64,000 nucleotides of DNA, from positions 17,441,019 to 17,505,018 of the forward strand of contig CM049306.1 of NCBI GenBank assembly GCA_026874595.1, in the 5' to 3' direction. Both the position numbers and the translations under genes were made by a program. Below the pieces are notes generated by a model. It had not been told where the DNA came from and made no database searches. It was given only the letters and a program-made list of their open reading frames with translations. This DNA comes from Sipunculus nudus. Its lineage: Eukaryota > Annelida > Sipuncula > Golfingiida > Sipunculidae. Positions 23,058 through 35,710 of this stretch are shown piece after piece (the stretch's first letter is position 1; each line of letters opens with the position of its first letter).

Positions 23058-23589
23058 ATGATAAGTTGGCACATTTTCTGCGCTGCTCCCATCTGCAATT
23101 CAACGGGAAAGGAATTGCTTTAAGGGTATGACCATGATACAAGTTGTTTTTCTTTCAAATACCTATATTATTCTATTTCTTTTCTGAAGGGATGGAATAA
23201 CAATAATACCATGAAAGCAGGGGACAAATTCCATGCAAATTGTGACACAGACTACTGTTGCATGGTTGAAGTGTCAGGGGCCATCCTTGGCTTGGAAACA
23301 TGCCAATATTGCACAGAACTTTCATCCTTGATATTCACTAATTCAGAAGACCCTTATAACTAAGAAAGTTTTAACAGGCAGGTTAATAACCATGGCCTGG
23401 AGCACACTGACTGTTGAGAAACAGCACCATCAAACCATTAACTTGATTAAGGTTGATCATCTACTGTAGCTCCTGTAGGTGCCAGTAGCTCATCTAGCTG
23501 TAAATAAGATGCCTAGAGCTGGCCTAACTGTATGACACCTAGTTTTATCTATGAAGAGAACATCAAGATTCACCTGTCTGTCTGTAACC
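23058..23589. other. Spacer between the two E arms
   Basis: About 530 bp with no repeat or exon recognised. It lies between the forward and inverted E arrays. Confidence 0.5.
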
Positions 23590-24440
23590 ATGGTTAAATC
23601 AAAAAAATACAGATGGCACCACCAGTCTGCAGAAACTGATAGAACACTCCATGATCAATATCCATGCAAAAAATTATGGTGATCAATGTATTAGTTGTTC
23701 AGATACTTGAGCTTTTGTATCAAATTTTTCATTATTCTAAGGGTACTTCCGAGCCTCACAACTTAAAGAATATGGGTAACAGAGACCTAATTCCAGGTTT
23801 CCAAGGAGACTTTTCAAGGTCCTTTCTAGATGTAAAGAAAGAAGATTCCAGGTCGAGCAGTTACGATTTGTGCCCTGTTAACAGGTTACCGCATCTTTGA
23901 AGGTCTCAAAAATAGAGAAAAAATTTGTAAAAAATAAAAAAAAATACAGGTGGGGCTACCAATCTGCAGAAACTGATGAAACAATGCCATGATCAATTAC
24001 CATGAAAAAAAATTATGGTGATCAATGCATTAGTTGTTCAGATACTTGAGCTTTTGTATCAAATTTTTTATTATTCTAGGGGGTACTTGGGAGCCCCATA
24101 GCTTGAAGAATATGGGTAACAGAGACCTAATTCCAGGTTCCCAAGAAGAATTTTCATGGTCCTCTCTGGATGAAAAGTTAGAAGATTCCAGGTCCAGCAG
24201 TTACGATTTGTGTCCTGTTAACAGATGACCCCATCTTTTAAGGTCTCAAAAATAGAGAAAAAATTTGTAAAAAAAAAAATCGTAAAAATACAGGTAGCGC
24301 CACCAGTCTGCAGAAACTGATGAAACACTCCATAATCAATATCCATGCAAAGAACCATGCTGATCAATGCATTTAGTTGTTCAGATACTTGAGCTTTTGT
24401 ATCAAATTTTTTATTATTCTAGGGGGTACTTGGGAACCCC
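23590..24440 (+). repeat. E tandem array, right (inverted) arm, first part
   Basis: Units run in the opposite direction to 16234-18898: 'tgatcaatgcattagttgttcagatacttgagc' recurs near 23680, 24020 and 24362 (period about 341), each followed by 'gggtaacagagacctaattcc' and, in the first two, 'tgcagttacgattt'-like and 'ccctgttaacag' blocks. Boxes related to GGTGGCGCCACC lie at about 23613 and 24293. Confidence 0.7.
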
Positions 24441-24779
24441 ATAGCTTGATATACGAATGTCATGTCTGAAATCCACATCAATCCGACCTGGAATTATCAT
24501 CTGGAAACAAATTTGTGTGGATGAACAGACAGACAGACAGAAGATCAGACAGACTGACAGGGTGATTACTATAGTTGTGATCAATAAACACACCAGGTTT
24601 TGAGACACAAGAAGGAATCATAGCTGAGAAACTTACATGATTGTTGTCATTTAATCGTAAAAAAATTGAAAAATATTCTTAAAAATAAGAAAAAATACAG
24701 GTGGCGCCACCATTTTTGGGAACTGACATAACTAGTCATGGTCAATAATCAAGGAAAGTTTTATGACAATCCATGCATT
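24441..24779 (+). repeat. Mixed repeat fragments before HLE-A1
   Basis: Includes an (AGAC)n run (about 24527-24542) and a 'gtgattactatagttgtgatcaataa' tail of another repeat. From about 24655 an E-like A-rich stretch with an intact GGTGGCGCCACC at 24700-24711 leads up to the HLE-A1 insertion. Confidence 0.45.
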
Positions 24780-26805
24780 AACTAGAATACGGGTAGTCGA
24801 CAAGCGACTACGTGTATCCGCCAAAATCAGAGAAGGACGGGTAAAGTGAGGCATGGATTGAGTGGCAAGGGGATATAGAGTTACATGTGTTAAATATTAG
24901 AATGGATCTCTGCCACATAAACATGATTGTAGGTGGCGCCACCTGTTATTTGAACGAGAAACTATCCAAGATATATACACATGCAAAATTTCATGTGGAA
25001 AAGTCAAACCACTGCAGAGATATGAGTGATTTTATCCCACAGCAGACAAACAGATGGACGCTGTGCAAAAATGGCTGCAGGTGGCGCCACCATTTTTGTT
25101 CATGTTATAAAGCTATCCAAGGGCTACTTTTGTGTAAAAAAATTTTCCTGATTGGTTGAATGAGTCTGGAGATATAAGCATGGATGTCTCGTCGTGAACG
25201 TGAATGTAGGTGGCGCCACCTGTCATAAAATCAAGAAAGCTATGCGGGATGTATAAGCATGCTGAATTTCAGGTAATTTGGTCAAACCACTGCAGAGATA
25301 TGAGTGATTTTAACCAAAGACAGACAAACAGATGGACGCTGTGCAAAAATGGCTGCAGGTGGTGCCACCATCTTTTGTAGATGTTATAAAGCTATCCAAG
25401 GGCTACATTTGTGTAAATTCTTTTTCCTGATTGGTCAAACAGTTCCCGAGATATGAGCTTGGATGTCTGCAGTGTTAACGTGAATGTAGGTGGCGCCACC
25501 TGTCAGAAAATCAAGAAAGCTATCTAGGATGTATAAGCATGCCGAATTTTAGGTGAATTAGTCAAACCACTGCAGAGATGTGAGTGATTTTAACCCCAGG
25601 CAGATGAACAAATTGACACTGTGCAAACATGGTTGCAGGTGGCGCCACCTTTTGTTGTGTATGTTATAAAGCTATCCCAGGGCTACATTTGTGTAAAATA
25701 TATTTCCAGATCGGTCAAACGGTTCCAGAAATATATGGGTTTATGTGTGGAGTGTTAACGTGAATGTAGGTGGCGCCACCTGTCATAAAATCAAGAAAGC
25801 TATCTAGGATGTATATGCATGCCGAATTTTAGGTGAATTAGTCAAACCACTGCAGAGATGTGAGTGATTTTAACCCCAGGCAGATGAACAAATTGACACT
25901 GTGCAAACATGGTTGCAGGTGGCGCCACCTTTTGTTGTGTATGTTATAAAGCTATCCCAGGGCTACATTTGTGTAAAATATATTTCCAGATCGGTCAAAC
26001 GGTTCCAGAAATATATGGGTTTATGTGTGGAGTGTTAACGTGAATGTAGGTGGCGCCACCTGTCATAAAATCAAGAAAGCTATCTAGGATGTATATGCAT
26101 GCCGATTTTTAGGTGAATTAGTCAAACCACTGCAGAGATATGAGTGATTTTAACCCCAGGCAGATGAACAAATGGACACTGTGCAAACATGGTTGCAGGT
26201 GGCGCCCCCTTTTGTTGTGTTTGTTATAAAGCTATCCCAGGGCTACATTTGTGTAAAATTTTTTTCAGGATCGGTCAAACGGTTCCCGAGATATATGGGT
26301 TTATGTGTGGAGCGTTAACTTGAATGTAGGTGGCGCCACCTGTCATAAAATCAAGAAAGCTATCTAGGATGTATATGCATGCCGAATTTTAGGTGAATTA
26401 GTCAAACCACTGCAGAGATATGAGTGATTTTAACCCCAGGCAGATGAACAGATGGACACTGTGCAAACATGGTTGCAGGTGGCGCCACCTTTTGTTGTGT
26501 AGGTTATAAAGCTATCCCAGGGCTACATTTGTGTAAAATTTTTTTATGAATCGGTCAAACAGTTCCCGAGATATATGGGTTTATGTGTGAAAACAGACGC
26601 ACAAACGGACGCTGGGCAGAGACGAAAGGTCAGAGGTCAAGGTCACTTGGTTAGGCACCATTTCACATGTGACCAGATAATTTGTGTAAGTTTCGGAAAA
26701 ATCTGTCCAGTAGTCTCAGAGGAGTTCTCCAGAAACGAACGCGGCGGCGGCGGAACCCGGTCAAAAACATAGTATCCGCAAAACTTCGTTTTGGCGGATA
26801 CAATT
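24780..26805 (+). mobile_element. HLE-A1, Helitron-like element with GGTGGCGCCACC array
   Basis: The 5' end AACTAGAATACGG is followed by a perfect hairpin GTAGTCG-acaag-CGACTAC (24793-24811) and GTATCCGCC (24814-24822). The interior has period 280 bp, each unit being two diverged halves centred on GGTGGCGCCACC (24932, 25080, 25209, 25359, 25489, 25639, 25769, 25919, 26049, 26199, 26329, 26479; only 25359 and 26199 deviate). The 3' end has a short (CGG)n, 'catagtatccgc' and a hairpin closing GGCGGATAC at 26793-26801, pairing also with the 5' GTATCCGCC. It is inserted in an E unit after 'ccatgcatt'. Non-autonomous. Confidence 0.75.
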
Positions 26806-27067
26806 ATCAAGATATCTGAGGTTTTGTATTAGATTTTTTATTATTCTGGGGGGTATCGGAGGATACAAGTCGCATTGACCCAATTTCAGGTTTCAAAGTA
26901 GATTTTTTGTTGACCTCCCTGGATGTTCACTTAGAAGTTTCTAGTACCAGGAGTTACGATTTGTGCCCTGCTAACGGACGACTGGCCAGTTGGACGGACA
27001 GAGGACGGACAAAGCGCCATTTCTATACGGTAATACCTCAGTTGACTTACAGTCAGCTGAGCTAAAA
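26806..27067 (+). repeat. E array, right terminal end
   Basis: Resumes the E unit after HLE-A1 ('atctgaggttttgtattaga' matching 'cagatacttgagcttttgtatcaaa'). It ends with a GGAC-rich stretch and a hairpin CTCAGTTGACT-tac-AGTCAGCTGAG at 27037-27061 plus CTAAAAA. This is the mirror image of the 16234 end. Confidence 0.65.
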
Positions 27068-29919
27068 ACTGCTAACTTTAGAGCACCAGTGTAGGGGACC
27101 CTCCTTACACCCTGAAAGCCAGTTCTGTTTTTTTTTTATTTATTCCTACATAAATTATTGACATCACTTGACAGCTACAATATCATTTTAAGATTAGTTT
27201 ACCATATCCCTTTATGAGGTTCATCTAGACTGCACTTTTACCACTCTTAGACCTACTTAAACAACTCAAGGTGATCCCAGACATAAGTAACATTTTCCCA
27301 CCCACCTTCAACTTCTCCCATTACAAGCGAGCTGTCAATTTGAGCCTGGGCCATTGTAAACACAATTTTGCATGGACTTTTTAAAACGCACATCATGTTG
27401 TGATCTCAGTGCAGTGATCCTAAGTGCTGAGAAGGAAAGCAATCTACAAGATGTTGTGCATCTGCAAAAGTCATTACAGAATGTCCATCAGTTGCTGACT
27501 AGATTTCTGAGGGACTCCTAACTCAAGGAGGGACCTGCTTATTCTTGCAGATATACAGCTCTATTCTACCTAATAACCACTGCTAATGTGTTGTCATATT
27601 TGATACTTACCATCAAATTTATTAAATGAACTCAAGGTTGGAGAAGTTGTCCGCTATAGTTGATTTAGGGATTTACATCCGATCAGGCAAGGGGAATTAG
27701 CCCAGAACTGGAAGCCACTCTCCTGTTGTAAGTGCACCATGTCAGTTCATTTCAGTTTTATTTTGCCCCTAAATGATTTACACAAGAAAATGTGTGGTAA
27801 TATCCGCCAGTCCCCAAAGTCACTCAGACATTCATCATTTTTATTATTAATTCAGTCTTTTAGATCTAATTGTATGGGATTAACTAATACCATCATGCAC
27901 CAGGAGCTGTTTAATCAGTATCTTCATTCTGACCTTCATCACATCAACTGTCAAAGCTGCTCAGTCATTAACTGATTTCCCATGTCAAAGAATAAAACTA
28001 TTACAGGCAAGTTGAGGTAATTAAGTATCATATTATTTTACATTTCTCTTATTATTCCACAATAAAAACCATACTTAACCCAATTAGCACCCCTGTCAAT
28101 TCAGACTTTTTAAGGTCACCAGAGAATGCCTTGGTTCAAAAGTTGTAATGAGAAAACTGAAATTTGTGTTACTATTGGCAAAATTGTATAACAAGCAGCT
28201 ATAGGCCATGCTTATACCTTTCTAACATTGCTCCCTTAATTAAAGGATACAATCCTTGTCTCCTTAAAACAGATGTTTTCTTTTAGTTTTTTTTTTTTTT
28301 TTTTTGGGGGGGGGGGGGGAGCTCTTTGGATCACGAGGCAATATGGAATCCAGCTTGTTAAGTGCCTGAGACATGACATCACTGGGTTGAACAGTGGATA
28401 AAATATAAGCAAAAAGAAAAAAGTAATTTTGTTCTCTAATAATATTCTGTGATGCACTCTTCCAAAATATGCCGTGAAAGCATATTCATTGATTATGTTT
28501 GCTTAGGTAGATGAGTGCTGTTTCAGCTAACATCCACCAATATTATATATCGTGTGGCCCTTCAACATTTTTTTATTTCCATAAGATACACAGGTAATTG
28601 TTATGAATGCTTTAACCCATTATGTTTCATTATTTATTCAAGTCATGCACCCTGCAAGTCATTACCAATCAATACAGGCTTTTAAATCATATAACCAACC
28701 ATTTATATTTTATTTTCATGCTAATCTCCCTTATATTATTCATAATTACAACTCCCTTTCAATCCATCAGATATTAATCTCACTTTTATAAGCTCACAGT
28801 ACAATCAAGCAGTAAGCTCGTATAGCACCTATCCTAACAACACCTATTATTTTAACCAGTCCTGTCCTTGAGTTCACTGTGCTGTATAAACCATGATGTC
28901 AAGACCTGTATTTATGTATAATGTCCAAGCTGCTGTCTTGCCAATATGGCCTGGCAATATTGTTTTCCCTCTTTCACCACCAGCTACAGCTCTAAAAGTC
29001 CATTAATAATATGTCCAGTAACCTGGCAGTGCAGGCTCCAGCCCAAAGTTGAGAGATCACTGCTTTTCACTGGAAAAAATAATCTGACGGATGTCTAACC
29101 ATTTGTGATATTTATTTTTTAAAATACCTCTTTTCATCAAAAATGTCTTTAAGATACACGATTATGATAGAAAAGGTTTGATGGACAGGCCACAAAACTC
29201 TAGGATATCTCAACTGATTCATGGATTTTTTTTCTGAACTAATTTTTACCTGTTCATCCTTTTGTATTTTAATACCGATTCAGTTTCTTTCTATCAGATC
29301 ATTTTACAAGTTCATCCACTCCATACAGTCATAGTTTATGAAAAATGGTGCTGCATAGCCCCTAAAAAATAAGGTTAAATTTCTCAGGATTAATGAGAAA
29401 ATATGGGAAATGGCCCCTGTGAGGGCACACTGGCATGATTCCAGACAGTTCAAGACCAGAAAGTGTTCCGGAGGTGTGACCACAAGAGGATTTCTGTGAA
29501 AAAGAAAAGTGCGTATCTGGCACTGCATGCATGGTAATATGTACCCATACATGTAACCCTTAGGTAACCCTTGTCAGTGCACAGGTAGACTGGTCCAGTC
29601 AATGAAATGGCTCTGACAGAGATATCAAAGGGCTCTCACTGTGTCGTACTTAGTGTCGGTACTGCTACCACGCGGCAACTTACATAACTAATTACCATTC
29701 CCTGACCCTCTTATTTCATTGACTGGTAAACTTGGGCTGTACCGGACAGTCAGTGCCAAATATCACCGCCTCGCTGAACTAAGGTCTTTCCCAGTGATGT
29801 AAGGAGTAATTATAGTGGTCTGTCCCAGAATCTTTTTTTTTCAAAACCAACATGGTTAATTCAGTAACCACCTATTGTAGGCTTCCAGCTTGGTATAAAT
29901 TTATATATTCCCATTTTAT
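27068..29919. other. Intronic, nothing recognised
   Basis: Contains a T/G homopolymer junction at about 28289-28319. No exon or complete repeat recognised on either strand. Confidence 0.5.
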
Positions 29920-29959
29920 CAGTCTTAATGTTTAGGTCCTCGGCTATTTGAGTACGGCA

Positions 29960-30600
29960 AGATTTTTAACACTATATATAACCCTCAGCCTCAGTGAGTC
30001 AGTGTGTCACTATCTATCAGACCATTGCTTATCACAGCAGGCCGGTTTTAAAATGTCTCCAGCTCAGCCAATCTGTGTGAGATATCCAGATCCACATGCG
30101 ACGAACGCAGTCAAACTGTTATTCGTGTAACGGCTGACTGAAACGATCACGATGTTCAGCTTGTTGGCAACTCAACAGTAGCAAAACTTTCATGTGTAAC
30201 TTGAACACTAACAAATACACAGAACAATATCAATGCAACATGGTCTACAATACACTTAAATTTGCCCATGGACTGTATGTTCGAACAGCAGAGATATATC
30301 ATAGGACACGAAGGTCCACGTATGGACTTTCTGAAAACATGCATGATTTCAGTGCGAATGTTACCAAGCTGGTTGAGCTGTCTATTGCCTATGGGACGCT
30401 GTTAGCCTCCTCGTACCAACGATGCCATTCACAGGGAGCCAGGCGGCCTGATATGCAAATGCGAGGAAATCGTCAGGAGCCTTGTGACGCCCTTATATGC
30501 AAATATCAGGGATTCGCCATACAGAATTTACAGGGCTTTAGTGATAAGAGCTAGAACTGAGTTACGTCACGTCTATCGGTACATAGAATCACGTTTCATT
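29960..30600. promoter_or_regulatory. Possible intronic regulatory region with two octamers and a CRE-like site
   Basis: A TATATATAA run lies at about 29972. Two exact ATGCAAAT octamers (POU-factor type) lie at 30453-30460 and 30497-30504, and TTACGTCAC (CRE-like) at 30562-30570. CpG is more frequent from about 30380 to 30590 than in neighbouring sequence. A 120-codon open frame (30192-30554, plus strand) overlaps it but has no recognisable domain. These are motif matches only; enhancer or promoter function is inferred. Confidence 0.3.
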
Positions 30601-30703
30601 AGAAGCCTTTTTGCAGTAAACATCAATACACTAAACACCAGACAGGGCTAGTGCACAGGAGACACACGCACAACAGGAAGAGGTGAATGGTGTCACTGAT
30701 CAG

Positions 30704-31279
30704 TCATGTCTGTACTGGGTGAGAAAGGAGATTCTCGCAAGTCTGGAGGTTATGTCTGTCACCTTTAGCTAAACTATAAAATATAGAAAATGTTGTCCTG
30801 TGTACCACTAAATCTCCCACCAAGCTGGAATGTGAGAAATGTGTACTTTGGCAAATAACACCATCTTGTATTGACACAATTACAAAAGATGTAGCTATCT
30901 GATATGTATAGATATTCACAATTTCAGGCTGATACATAAAATCCCTCCTAAGAAATTTGCAGGGACATACACTGTGCAAAAAATCACTGTAGGTCTTTTG
31001 TAGGTGAAAGTCATCAAAGATGCATGGACAAGCAAAAATTTCAGGCCGATACTTCTCTTCAGTCAGGTGCACTGGGCTGACCAAGCTCTGAAGAGGCAGG
31101 CAGTTGCCCAAAGTGAACCAGAACAAATTGCTAGCTGCAGCTACTGCACTGAGTGAACTCTTGACCTGTTGCAAAATCTTATACAGTTGGCAGTCTGCTA
31201 AGCTATTTATAGATGCAGACAAAATTTTGTTATGTTGCCAAATCTGTTTATACATACTGAAAATACAATGCTTTTTCAA
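30704..31279 (-). other. 191-codon open frame of doubtful coding nature
   Basis: The longest Met-initiated frame in the window. I recognise no domain. Cysteine-rich and aromatic-rich, with no consistent hydrophobic or charged patterning. Part of the DNA ('attcacaatttcaggctgatacataaaatccctcc' and 'caaaaatttcaggccgatacttctcttcag') looks like a diverged tandem repeat of the HLE-A type. The upstream and downstream ends show no clear splice sites. A pseudogene fragment or chance frame is likelier than an exon. Confidence 0.2.
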
Positions 31280-31375
31280 GCTGCATATTCATTAGATTTT
31301 AAAATAATAACAGATGCCTACTGAAAGCAAAATCAGAATACAGATATATTTTATTCATGGATTTATCTTACACAT

Positions 31376-31530
31376 ACCGTAAATCTTGTTTTAATGGCCC
31401 CACGTCTATTTATAGCCGCACCCTGAGTTTGCAAGGTCTCTTAAAGGAGCTCCCACTTAGGTCTAAATACCCAAAACCCCTCTTAAAGGCCGCACCCTGA
31501 CTCTGTCTCTGGCCTGAGGGTAAGTTAATT
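31376..31530 (+). repeat. 'TACCGTAAATC' repeat, left copy
   Basis: Starts TACCGTAAATCTTGTTTT and has two GGCCGCACCCTGA-type blocks. An inverted relative at about 34570-34675 ends with the complement, GATTTACGGTA, and also carries GGCCGCATCCCGAG and GGCCGCAGC. They may be two ends of one old element spanning HLE-D and the 33-kb region, or two separate MITEs. Confidence 0.35.
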
Positions 31531-31583
31531 AGCTGCACGTAGCAATTAAATCACGACATGGCTGCTTTAATGAAGACTAGAAT

Positions 31584-32632
31584 AACTAGAATATCAGCAA
31601 AAGCTGACAAAAGCCCTCAGCCAAAAGAACAGTGTTTAGAGGTGGTAACAGTAACAAGTACTAAATATCTGTTCTCACATGGATGTATATCTGTACATGT
31701 CTCTGTTATAAATTTAAAATGGAGAGGTATGTACCATGATTCATAACAATCCACCAAATGCTTCCTGAAAAATAAGCTTCTAAGTTTTATTCTATTATAA
31801 GCTCTGTGACCTTGAAAAGTAGGTCAAGGTCACCCATCTTCGAACATGAACGAGATTTTTGTCGATATACATCTTCACCAAAGAAATAAAATTCCTATTG
31901 TGAATCCTTTAAGAGATATCCCGCTCACAAGGCCAAAGTTGAAAAATCCAAGAAAAATTCCATAAAAAATCAGAAATTGCAGGTGGCACCCCCAAACTTG
32001 TGCAGCAGTTACAGACCATCAGTCCCTATGATCATAGTAAGTATTGTGAAAATCCACCCAATGGTTCCTGAGAAATAAGCTTCTAAATGTTTTTTCTATA
32101 ATCAGCTCTAAAACGTAGAAAAATAGGTCAAGGTCACCCATCTTCGAACTTGACCGAGATTTTGTCAATATACATCTTCATCGAAAAAATAAAATTCTTA
32201 CGGTGAATCCTTTTCGAGATATCCCGCTCACAAGCCCAAAGTTGAAAAATCCGATAAAAATTCATTAAAAATCAGAAATTGTAGGTGGCGCCACCAAACT
32301 TGTATAGCAGGTACAGACTATCAGTCCCAATAATCATAGTAAGTTTTGTGAAAATCCACCAAATGGTTCCTGAGTAATAAGCATCTAAGTGTTTTTCTAT
32401 AATCAGCTCTAAAATGTAGAAAAATAGGTCAAGGTCACCCATCTTCGAACTTGACCGAGATTTTGTCGATATACATCTTTACCGAGGAAATAAAATTCTG
32501 ACGGTGAATCCTTTTCAAGATATCCCTCTCACAAGGTAAAAGTTAACGGACGCCGGACGGACGGACAGACAGACGGACGGACAGCTTGGGTGACGACAAT
32601 AGCCCATCAGCCTAAGGGCTGAGGGCTAAAAA
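31584..32632 (+). mobile_element. HLE-D, Helitron-like non-autonomous element
   Basis: The 5' end AACTAGAATAT is followed by a hairpin TCAGC-aaaa-GCTGA (31594-31607) and AGCCCTCAGCC. The interior has two to three units of about 300 bp ('ggtcaaggtcacccatcttcgaac', 'gtgaatccttt..gagatatccc', 'tcagtccc.atgatcatagtaag'), one with an intact GGTGGCGCCACC (32284-32295). The 3' end has a GGAC/AGAC microsatellite (32546-32582) and a hairpin AGCCCATCAGCC...GGGCTGAGGGCT (32601-32626). The subterminal AGCCCTCAGCC pairs with the 3' GGCTGAGGGCT. Confidence 0.7.
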
Positions 32633-33289
32633 GTATTAATTACAGAGGTTAAATATGTTGCCAGATTACGTATATTAAATATATTTAACGCTCGAGATAG
32701 GGACAAAATATCTGTATGTTACTAACGACTTTTGCACATGGATTGGCAGGCATTTATCAGAAAAAGAAAGGTTCTCCGAACGATCGTTTCGTTTGAATGG
32801 TGGTTACACAAAACGATTCTTGTATGCATCAAAACGCTTCTTTGCATGTACGTGCAATTGTCAAAGACCATAGTTTGAACACTGAATTGAGGTTTATATG
32901 TACATTTATTAAAGCAAAAAGCCTGAATACTATCCACTATTACGCACCATTACGCAGTAGCATTCAGGGAGCCACATGATGGCTAAGACTGCTGAAACTG
33001 TCAGATTTTCAACCTGCAGGAACTTAATCACGGCTCGTGGTATACATATAAAAATTTAAATGTAGAACCTTGACATGTATATCTTTCGTGCGATATATAA
33101 CTTGTTATAAAAAATCTTGGTAATCGCACCAAATAATACGTTTAAAACACCCAAGCTGTAACACAGCGGCCCACTTCGTTGGGCATGGTCAAACAACATT
33201 GAAATAAATGCCTACTTCAAACTCATTTGCAGCATTATTTAGAAACGATTATTTGTTTAAAAAGTAAAATGAATAAAAAGCTGACATCG
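32633..33289. other. No recognisable feature
   Basis: Unique-looking sequence; two short opposite open frames (32722-32979) have no motif. Confidence 0.5.
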
Positions 33290-33720
33290 TAAAGAGTCGC
33301 ACAATGGCTGACGAACGTTTTAAAATCAAGTTTGAGTGCCGCCATGTGCTGAAACTTCCTGGTGTTCTGCTAAGAATATTTTGAACGGCTATACGCCGTG
33401 GGTGGTAAACAGAACAGCCACCTATTCCGTCCCAGTGTGCCTTGCGCGAACGCTACCTTGACAAGATGGCTCCCCACACGGAAACTTTCTTGAGGAAAAA
33501 AACTTGCTTACCTCAACCGGCCATTTTAATTTCACTTTAAAATCACTCTTTTCACGGGTCATGTTTGCTATACGTGCTTATCTCGACAAGGTTACTTCAG
33601 TTATTTTGATATTTAGTTAAGTTGACCAGCGATGTTTTCAAACGCATCAGCAAATTGTGACATGGAGCGATGTCAACGGACGATGTGACGATGTTAATAC
33701 CGAAGTTACCGGTATGAAAA
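33290..33720 (-). promoter_or_regulatory. CpG-richer segment, possible alternative promoter/first exon
   Basis: CpG is locally frequent in an otherwise CpG-poor region. On the minus strand, 'aaaatggccggttgag' is followed by a strong donor GTAAGC (exon end at 33512), and ATGGCC/ATGGCT (YY1-like) motifs lie on both strands. This fits a non-coding alternative first exon of the NDRG-like gene upstream of exon 3; vertebrate NDRG genes are known to use alternative first exons. On the plus strand a short frame at 33304-33384 begins MADERFKIKF in an acaATGG context but stops after 26 codons. Evidence is motif-level only. Confidence 0.35.
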
Positions 33721-34959
33721 TGATTCGAATCTTCCGAGTAATTCAAGAAATGGAATTTTCATCATAGATTAAGATTTCAAAATATTACTTTTAGAATTAA
33801 AATATACAGAGACTTTAAATGGATCAGCAGAATATTTCTATCCAAAATATATTGGAAAATCAGTAGAAAACAAGAATACGGCACAGCATGTAAAATCTGT
33901 ATATTCACCAAATTCCATCAGCTGTAGTGACATGTTCTACCATTTATATCTACAAGCATATTTCCCCTCTAACAGTATTTCCATTCATACAATATATCCG
34001 TGATTGTATAAAAAAAACCAAAGATTAAACAGAACTAAATGACCGGGCCATACGCATTCAAGGATGAAGGTTTTCCAGAAACATGACATAGGGGCGAGAA
34101 GATTGGCTATTCAATATTGAGGTACATGTATCAGACATAAAAAATGTCAGTAAGTAACCTGCTAAATTTGAACTTTTAAAAAGATTTTATAGTGTTCTAA
34201 ACAACATATTTTGATTTTCTGAATTCTTTTTATAAACAACATAGATTCAAAGGCAATCTGGCTCCGTCAAAATTATGACCGGTAATACCGATTTTTTCCA
34301 ACAGACGTCACCACTAGTCCTCACCATGAATAACCTCATTCATTTTAATCTCGTAATAAGTGTTGTTATTGTTCAATGTTTATTGTTATTGTTCAATTGA
34401 TTGCATATAATTATCATATTTTATATGAACATTTAGACTATACAATTTTATACAATAAATCTGTGACTACAAAGAGTATTTCCTCTGTGGTGTGCTTGAT
34501 CTCCTATTATCACCCAAAGGAGCGCCATGTCCGGGAGACAGTTCTTCTCACAGTTCATTTCTGATAAACCATCTACTTATGGCCGCATCCCGAGTTCAGA
34601 AAAAAGTCGAGATTTACGATTTTGAGTTTGTTTTCAAGGCCGCAGCGATAAAAACAGGATTTACGGTAAACTGGATATATGGACACAAATTATTTGTTGC
34701 CTGTACAGCTCTGCTTTTATACACAAAGGCTAAGTTTGTTAGTACAATTAATCTACTAGCTTTGTTTACCAAAGTATCTAGCAGTATTTTCATTTTCACA
34801 GTTCCAATAATTATGCCAAAAATCATTTCAAGTAAACCTGAACAAAGGCCACCTTAAAATAATTATTTTGTGCAATGTTACATATGTACCCAATCAATTC
34901 AGCTTAACAGTTTCATCATAAAACATTTAAGCTGGAAGAGGCTAAAATTACAAGGTTTT
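33721..34959. other. Intronic; only the inverted TACCGTAAATC relative recognised
   Basis: Apart from about 34570-34675 (see the entry at 31376), nothing is recognised. Open frames at 34492-34857 and 34614-34826 on opposite strands overlap each other and have no motif. Confidence 0.4.
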
Positions 34960-35710
34960 AGCCTGTAAAATTCAGGCTGATGTAGGTGGTGCCACAAAAA
35001 CCTCAATTTCAAATGAGTCATGTGACCAACATTTACACAAAACTTAGTGATGCTAGCTCCTGTCATTTATGAGACTGTTATATTAGTATGCTTACATGGC
35101 CAAATGACTGAGTTCAAATTCCTGTAACTCTGCCAAAATTCATCAAACCCATACCATTTGAACAGACTTGAGAGGGCTCATCTCTTGGATCATTTCTGTA
35201 AAATATTGAACAAATTGGCCGAATGATTTCAGAGAAGATTTTCAAACATTTTCAAGCCCCCAGTAAAATGTAAGTCAATGCAAGTGTCGCCACAAAAAGC
35301 TAAATCCCACAGCATTTGATATGTGATTGATTTTTGCATAAAAGTTGGGGATGCTAGTTCATGCGCCTGAGAAATTATGGGTTAATGTTCAAATGACCCC
35401 CATACAACAAAGGTCAATGCAGGTGGCGCCACAAATACGTCATTTTCAAATATAACTTGTGACCAATATTTGCATAAAATTTCGTTTCTGAGATTGTAAT
35501 TTCAGTATGCTTTTTTTTGGCCAAATGACTAAGTTCAGCTTCCTATAACTCGGCCAAAAATCATTCAACTGGTACCATTAAAAAAACTGGAGAGAGAGAT
35601 TGTTCTATTTCTATGAAATATTGGATAATTTGGCTGGAAAGCTTTCAGAGAAGATTTTTAAAGTTTTTTAGCTTTTTCTCTATACAATCTAAGTCAATGC
35701 AGAAAGCAGA
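34960..35710 (+). repeat. Tandem array F with GGTGGCGCCACA-type boxes
   Basis: Units share 'aggtggtgccacaaaaacctcaatttcaaatgag' near 34985 and 'aggtggcgccacaaatacgtcattttcaaatat' near 35421 (period about 436), with a related box at about 35285. Each unit repeats 'ggccaaatgactgagttca' and 'gatttcagagaagattttcaaa'. No termini recognised. It is another carrier of the 12-bp palindrome. Confidence 0.6.

Noticed and set aside
24780-26805. CRISPR-like regular spacing of a short palindrome
   Set aside because: The sequences between palindromes are themselves repeats, not unique spacers, and the context is an animal transposon.
31376-34675. One 3.3-kb transposon bounded by TACCGTAAATC and its complement
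   Set aside because: Similarity of the two ends is limited to short blocks, no target duplication is visible, and two separate MITE-like fragments explain it as well.
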